Below, piece by piece: positions 6,123-6,146 of a DNA stretch of 6,146 nt (its first letter is position 1; each line of letters opens with the position of its first letter). Made by a program: the position numbers and the translations under genes. Origin of the DNA: an uncultured Rikenellaceae bacterium (GTDB taxonomy: Bacteria > Bacteroidota > Bacteroidia > Bacteroidales > Rikenellaceae); the NCBI GenBank assembly GCA_947074135.1, contig CAMTOL010000139.1, forward strand, positions 1-6,146. Direction: 5' to 3'. The notes under the pieces are model-generated. The model searched no databases, had not been told where the DNA came from, and was given only the letters and a program-made list of their open reading frames with translations.

Positions 6123-6146
6123 ATTAATATCAAAGGCATGATTGTC

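Noticed and set aside
6138..6146. ATG ATT GTC at the right edge as the start of a further gene
   Set aside because: Only three codons are visible, with no supporting upstream signal beyond a modestly A-rich tract; it is in the same frame as the preceding ORF and may be internal sequence.

Overview
The window looks like a chromosomal stretch from a low-GC member of the Bacteroidota (Bacteroidales/Flavobacteriia-like). Four things suggest this. There are no Shine-Dalgarno sites, and starts are instead preceded by A-rich sequence. Promoter-like sites resemble the Bacteroidota pattern (TTTG about 20 nt upstream of TAnnTTTG). Exported proteins end their signal peptides in 'AQ' or 'SA'. The enzymes are lineage-typical: a sphingolipid/sulfonolipid-type alpha-oxoamine synthase and a large periplasmic GH2 enzyme. 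Assignments come from motif reading only; no database search was possible.

Layout, all genes on the + strand: (1) 133-1389, a PLP-dependent alpha-oxoamine synthase, most likely making the long-chain base of sphingolipids or sulfonolipids, closed by a textbook intrinsic terminator at 1412-1444. (2) A two-gene operon at 1508-5478: an exported 952-residue glycoside hydrolase family 2 enzyme, then 20 nt later an exported seven-bladed beta-propeller lactonase (Pgl/YbhE-like). A candidate promoter precedes the operon and its -7 box lies inside a perfect inverted repeat. The operon probably ends at a long-loop hairpin whose left arm is still inside the lactonase gene. (3) 5479-5813, an AT-rich gap with two promoter candidates, a 12-bp palindrome and an imperfect hairpin. 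(4) 5814-6122, a small exported protein of unknown function ending in TAG close to the window edge.

The first gene is an independent unit of membrane-lipid synthesis. The GH2-lactonase pair reads as a small periplasmic carbohydrate-processing operon without SusC/SusD or a regulator in view. One plausible link is that the hydrolase releases a sugar and the lactonase opens an aldono- or uronolactone derived from it, but neither substrate can be read from the sequence.

I see no phage, transposon, CRISPR, tRNA or rRNA sequence. Nothing here is clearly a new system. The points most worth a second look are the acceptor specificity of the oxoamine synthase, the substrate of the GH2-lactonase pair, the inverted repeat over the operon promoter, and whether the last small ORF is really a complete gene.
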